Below, piece after piece: positions 50,746 to 54,671 of a stretch of 54,671 nt of DNA. Position 1 is the stretch's first letter. Each line of letters opens with the position of its first letter. A program made the position numbers and the translations under genes. Source of the DNA: Chondrus crispus. Its lineage: Eukaryota > Rhodophyta > Florideophyceae > Gigartinales > Gigartinaceae. Location: assembly GCF_000350225.1 (NCBI RefSeq), contig NW_005179365.1, positions 1-54,671 of the forward strand. Direction: 5' to 3'. The notes under the pieces are model-generated. The model was not told where the DNA came from and searched no databases. It saw nothing but the letters and a program-made list of their open reading frames with translations.

Positions 50746-52476
50746 CTAAGAAGTGTAAACGCCCGCTATGAGAGGTGTTAGCACTAGGTCCTTCCTAAGC
50801 GAGAGACCTGGACCAGTGTATTCCGTCATCCATGAGACTCCGTCTCTGCTGGTAACGCTAAAGTACTTGTCGTTTGAGTACAAATAAAGCAAGCCGGTTC
50901 CGGTGTCGTGCAACTGACCGCGCATCCATGGGCCCGTAGGCAACGGCTTGGTGATTTCAAAGACTCCTGTCATCTCCCCCATGCAAAGAAAGTTGACGGT
51001 GCCTCGGAACAACTGGAACGAAGAGGCGTAAACCGGGATAAAAGCTAGGAGAGCGTCGAGGGGAAGTCTGAGATACGTGGCAAGACTTTGAATGTCGCAC
51101 TGAACGATTCCGCCTGGCTTGTCGATGAAACCAAACATTTTGCCTCCATGCCGCTCCACAGACTGCTTTGCTTTAAGCAGACGTGACAATATGCGATCGA
51201 AGGATGGAACAACCTCTTTTGAACAGGTACGGAAGAACCCACCTCGAAGACGATCCAACACACCAGCAGGGTAGTCTTGATCGTTGACGTGCAGGACCAA
51301 GTGAGTACCGCGCATAACCCAAGCTCCTTGAAACATGTCATATTGCTGTACTACCTCATCATCAACGTAGATGGGCCAAGACTGAAATCTGACTCCTGCT
51401 GGATCCCTAAAAGAATCCGTTGGGATTTCATGAAAAGGAAGGGGAGAGATCTGGTTTCCAGGAGACGGAGACCAATTCGTTGACCAGTAGAAGAAGTGGC
51501 CACTGTGAAGTCTTGCGAGGGCAACATTGCGGCCACGTTCAGTTGCTCTCCAAGTCTGCGGGAAGGGAGAGGAGATGTAGAGATCCCCCTTGTCGACGCC
51601 ACCGGGCCCTAGAAGCGGGGCGTGAGGTTTGTACTGCACGTACTTTGCGTGCGGATTGGGAGCGAGGGAAGGAGGTTGGTAGCGAGGGAGGTCCTTTTCT
51701 CCATGGTCACCTCCCAAGTAGACCACGTGGCCATCGGGAAGAAGCTCGGATAGATCACCTGCTCTCTTGACGTTAATGCACGAAACGCGCCTGTTGGGAG
51801 GGTCGGCGGGGGCGGCGGGAAGAGTGTTGTCGTAGAGGAGGTTTCCTTTTAGCTTAGATGAGTGCCTGTAGTAATAAGGACACCAGTTGTCTGCCTCGAC
51901 CTCGGGCAAATTGCCGAACTTGGACCTTGATATGTCGGTCTTGATGTAGGCGTTCGCGCAATCAAACTTTCCGTCCAGACGAAAGCCCTTGTCATCGAGA
52001 GCCCCGGTAAACGCTTTATATAACTTGATGACGGCAGCGGAAAGAATGATATGACCACTTGGCGTGAATACACGGTCATCGGTGGTGAGGTCGGAAAGCT
52101 TGCGCAATTGGTATTTCCTGCTGGTGCCATGATAGATCCAGACGTTCTTGCCTTCAACCTTGAGGCTGGGATTGCCTTCGTCTAGATGCAGAGAGGTACT
52201 GGAGCTGTCCAAGTCGTCTGCGTGGCCGCCGGAGAACATGGTGTCGATTTGATCATGAGCGGCCTGGCGCGTTGCAGCGTGGCTTGCGTACCTGGGCATG
52301 TTAAGACTTGAGGATACAAACCGAGGGGTGAGGACTGAGGCGAAGCGAGGAGGACGAGCAGAGGCGGAAAAGCATGAGGATATTGGGAGGGCTCGAAGGG
52401 GCAACTTTGAGATCAACGAGGAGGGGTATCTATTTATAGAGGCCAGAGCCATGAGGAGTTTAGGTAAACATGACAC
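50746..52476 (-). CDS. Uncharacterised 576-residue protein
   Basis: Long uninterrupted minus-strand frame. Residues 1-75 are rich in Ser, Arg, Ala and Pro with few acidic residues, as in an organelle transit peptide; Met60 (position 52299) is an alternative start. The body is globular, with KVEGKNVWIYHGTSRKYQLR, ELLPDGHVVYLGGDHGEKDL, HSGHFFYWSTNWSPSPGN and WMRGQLHDTGTGLLYLYSND. No known domain, repeat or membrane segment is recognised. Even composition over the whole length argues for a real gene. Convergent with the small acidic gene. Confidence 0.75.
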   Translation of the reverse strand: MSCLPKLLMALASINRYPSSLISKLPLRALPISSCFSASARPPRFASVLTPRFVSSSLNMPRYASHAATRQAAHDQIDTMFSGGHADDLDSSSTSLHLDEGNPSLKVEGKNVWIYHGTSRKYQLRKLSDLTTDDRVFTPSGHIILSAAVIKLYKAFTGALDDKGFRLDGKFDCANAYIKTDISRSKFGNLPEVEADNWCPYYYRHSSKLKGNLLYDNTLPAAPADPPNRRVSCINVKRAGDLSELLPDGHVVYLGGDHGEKDLPRYQPPSLAPNPHAKYVQYKPHAPLLGPGGVDKGDLYISSPFPQTWRATERGRNVALARLHSGHFFYWSTNWSPSPGNQISPLPFHEIPTDSFRDPAGVRFQSWPIYVDDEVVQQYDMFQGAWVMRGTHLVLHVNDQDYPAGVLDRLRGGFFRTCSKEVVPSFDRILSRLLKAKQSVERHGGKMFGFIDKPGGIVQCDIQSLATYLRLPLDALLAFIPVYASSFQLFRGTVNFLCMGEMTGVFEITKPLPTGPWMRGQLHDTGTGLLYLYSNDKYFSVTSRDGVSWMTEYTGPGLSLRKDLVLTPLIAGVYTS

Positions 52477-53746
52477 GTGGAGCTCCTGCGACGAGAGAAT
52501 GATTCACCTGGGGACCGTGACCGTGACCGTCACACGTAGAAAAGTCATGAGAGCAGTGGAATAATAGGAAGGTGGAACGGAGAAGACCTTCGTGTGACGT
52601 GACGGTCGTATACTGCCGAAAAGTGTTGCTCCGATGTGACATCGGCGTGACAATAAAATTTAGGCAAATATCAGGATGAATAGGCCAATGGTGTATAAAC
52701 AGTTCCCACACGCACTGGAAACGCAACATGGGTGTGGATAATTTCTGACCAAAATTTTATGAACGTCCGGCCACAGCCAATCAATTGTGATTGCACAAAA
52801 ATCAAATCAAATTATGCCATGTGCCATTAGAGGCGCAAGAGCAATATTTCATCATGTATGTACAGTACAGCCCGCTGGCCTGGGAATCGCCGGTTTACAT
52901 AATACATGCAAATTTAAGGAAGAGATATGAATAAGGCATACGTCGTCGTGAGACGAAAGCTATGACGGTACCATACGGTATCACATGACTATGGCACAGA
53001 GAATAGAAGTTGCTTTTCAATTTTCGCCGAGGTGATGCTAACACTTTTGTGCCGGGAGTGGCAACCGTTTGTTCTGCACGCAAGTCGTACTTAGTAATTG
53101 ACACAACCAATTACCATCAAGTAATTGGGAATTAGGTGGAAGTAGGGGACTCGGTGGGATATTTCCTATACCCATGTCCGAACAGACGCGCGTTCAGGTG
53201 GGCTGAAATTAAGCGCAAATTTACTTCGGTCTGACGGAGTGCGCATTGGCTAGAAAAAAATCTGGAAAAATTTCAATGCGCACAGGGCCAAATTTGATTA
53301 TTTTATCATACCGGATGGACGTCGAAAATTGCCGACATGCATCCGACCGCAACCGTTGGCCGGATGGACGTCATCCTCGCTGTCATGTCGCGTCATTGAT
53401 CCCGTTCGTCGCTGTCACGATATCATTCGCGGTTCCCCTATTCACGCCCCTGAATCCCGACGCGCATCTACTGGCTGGCGCTCCTCGTAACGCGCGTCTA
53501 TTGGTTCACTACTGATCTCACTTACTCTGTCCGTTCCACTCCTTCCCCCGCCCTGAATGACCACATACTGTATGAGACAATCTCATCCGCACGTTCTCTG
53601 GAACCACACCGCTCCCCTTCCGTACTCCTGTTGCCCCTCCTCCAACGCGCCCGCCCTCTTACGACTATCCCTGTCCGTTTAGGGAATTAGGGGGATTAGG
53701 CGGAATCACAGGTTTACGCATATTGATATAACGATGTAGGGACCAT
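52477..53746. other. Stretch without a supported gene
   Basis: Includes the upstream region of the 576-residue gene, a diverged relative of the dispersed repeat (52620-52870), an 8-bp hairpin (GCGCATTG, 53242-53249, with CAATGCGC, 53275-53282), and GGAATTAGG-type motifs near 53130 and 53683. Confidence 0.5.
52620..52870. repeat. Diverged relative of the dispersed repeat
   Basis: Shares ordered blocks with 34840-34960: AATTTCTGACcAAAATTTT, CACAGCCAAT, and ATTAGAGGCGCA followed by GAGCAATATT. An older member of the family. Confidence 0.75.
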
Positions 53747-54449
53747 CTATGTTTAGTTCTGGGGTCAGTTCCCGCGGGACGATACGTTTTTGGCACATGT
53801 CAGGATCGATACGTAATGACAAAAAATGTATCGTCCAGGCCTGATTCGACGTATGTGCGATTTTGGTACTGTCTACGGTATATGGCCCAAAACGTATCGT
53901 GCCGGGCGGTTTTAACGGCGACAGTTTTCTGGTGGGACGATACGTTTTAGGCCGATTTACACGGCGGCACCCCCATACGCGCTGTATTGGCAACATTGCT
54001 GTTGGGAATTTCTGACTAAAATTTTGCCGACGGCGGCGCACAGCCAATAAAATGTCAGTGCGCAAAATTTAGTTTTTGCCGTGTGCGATTAGAGGCGCAT
54101 GAGCAATATTATTAACTTCATATTTTATCACGTACCGTGTCCCTCGTCTGGCAAGATTGTCAGATGCCCAAAACGTATCGTGCTGGGTGGGGCAATTACA
54201 GCAGGCAGATTTAGTGGCAGGGCCTGATACTGCACTGACGGCGTCGCAGTGCGCATGTACGAGTTACACAATAAGGCATAAGGTAATTAATTTAATTTAT
54301 TTGAATTACACAATAAGGCGGAGTAATTTATGTCCTGAACATCAAAGCTTTCTAAGTTATTTACTGCGCGAAATTGAAAAGCGCCGTATGCAGGTTTCGA
54401 TGATCGTTGCCTCAACGACGCATTTTGGACGGGTGTGTCAGAGATGCGT
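53747..54449. repeat. Dispersed repeat, copy 2 (703 bp)
   Basis: Matches copy 1 from CTATGTTTAGTTC to CAGAGATGCGT with few substitutions. It carries a 42-bp insertion near 54277-54318 that duplicates part of TTACACAATAAGGC. One of the five 12-mer motifs has a C-to-T change. It ends with a single minisatellite-like unit, not an array. Confidence 0.92.
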
Positions 54450-54671
54450 CTTTCCGTGCATGGTGATGCGATGAGATCGGGATGTTCAGATGTAACAATC
54501 TCTCCGATTGTGTTGACTACTCTCTGCGACAGTCGCAGCGCAGTAGTAGCAGTTTGTTTCAAGGTGCTCTCCTTCTGATGAGCACAACCATCGTAAGCAC
54601 AGGCGATTTGCTTTGCTGTCGGTGTTCGGCCGTTTTTTCCGCTTTCAAACGAGCCGCCTCCTCTGGCAGAC
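54287..54671 (-). CDS. Partial unrecognised frame at window edge
   Basis: The minus strand is open from the window end for about 73 codons (contains QIACAYDGCAHQKESTL and SQRVVNTIGEIVTSEHPD) and then continues into repeat copy 2 until a stop at 54287. The protein-like part stops at the repeat border (54449), so the repeat may have inserted into, or replaced, the 3' end. No family recognised. The start lies outside the window. Confidence 0.4.
   Translation of the reverse strand, partial: SARGGGSFESGKNGRTPTAKQIACAYDGCAHQKESTLKQTATTALRLSQRVVNTIGEIVTSEHPDLIASPCTERRISDTPVQNASLRQRSSKPAYGAFQFRAVNNLESFDVQDINYSALLCNSNKLN

Overview
The window looks like nuclear DNA of a red alga, most likely an intron-poor florideophyte of the Chondrus crispus type (inference). 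Single-exon host genes with algal or plant-like sequences (a nuclear-encoded plastid elongation factor G, myo-inositol-phosphate synthase, ribosomal protein eL33, an RNB-family protein) lie among many decayed transposons. No rRNA, confident tRNA or CRISPR array was seen.

Layout. 1-1260: relic of ER glucosidase I on the minus strand. 1650-6158: two intact convergent housekeeping genes (plastid EF-G, INO1). 8590-11349: PIF/Harbinger-like DNA transposon with a broken transposase and an intact Myb/SANT-like accessory gene. 11415-13709: pogo-like transposon with a frameshifted D-D-D transposase. 14414-22124: Ty3/gypsy chromovirus with a 5' LTR, gag, protease, RT/RNase H, integrase and chromodomain, all damaged, and no recognisable 3' LTR. 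22125-27658: decayed coding remnants. 27670 to about 31005: a second LTR element with no RT or integrase, containing gag-like frames, a 385-bp internal duplication, a chromodomain and an extraordinary density of perfect hairpins. 31276-31646: fragment of a related LTR on the other strand. 32164-32507: eL33 with a 5-bp duplication. 33385-34599: Sel1-repeat relic and a basic open frame. 34590-35735: a dispersed repeat whose end has expanded into a 26-bp minisatellite; a second copy lies at 53747-54449. 36069-37226: zinc-knuckle gene with an in-frame stop.

37827-45882 is the most unusual region. A DNA-methyltransferase/SET fusion gene runs leftward. A ParB-like gene followed by a 2-oxoglutarate/Fe(II) oxygenase frame runs rightward. 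Between them lie three near-identical 22-bp palindromes spaced exactly 64 bp apart. This resembles a chromatin- or DNA-modification module with its own operator or parS-like sites. Each reading frame carries a stop or frameshift, so it is either a relic or uses recoding.

46788-52476 holds an RNB-fold protein that lacks most catalytic aspartates, flanked by a 90-bp direct repeat, and two unrecognised genes. The right edge holds a partial frame running into the second copy of the dispersed repeat.
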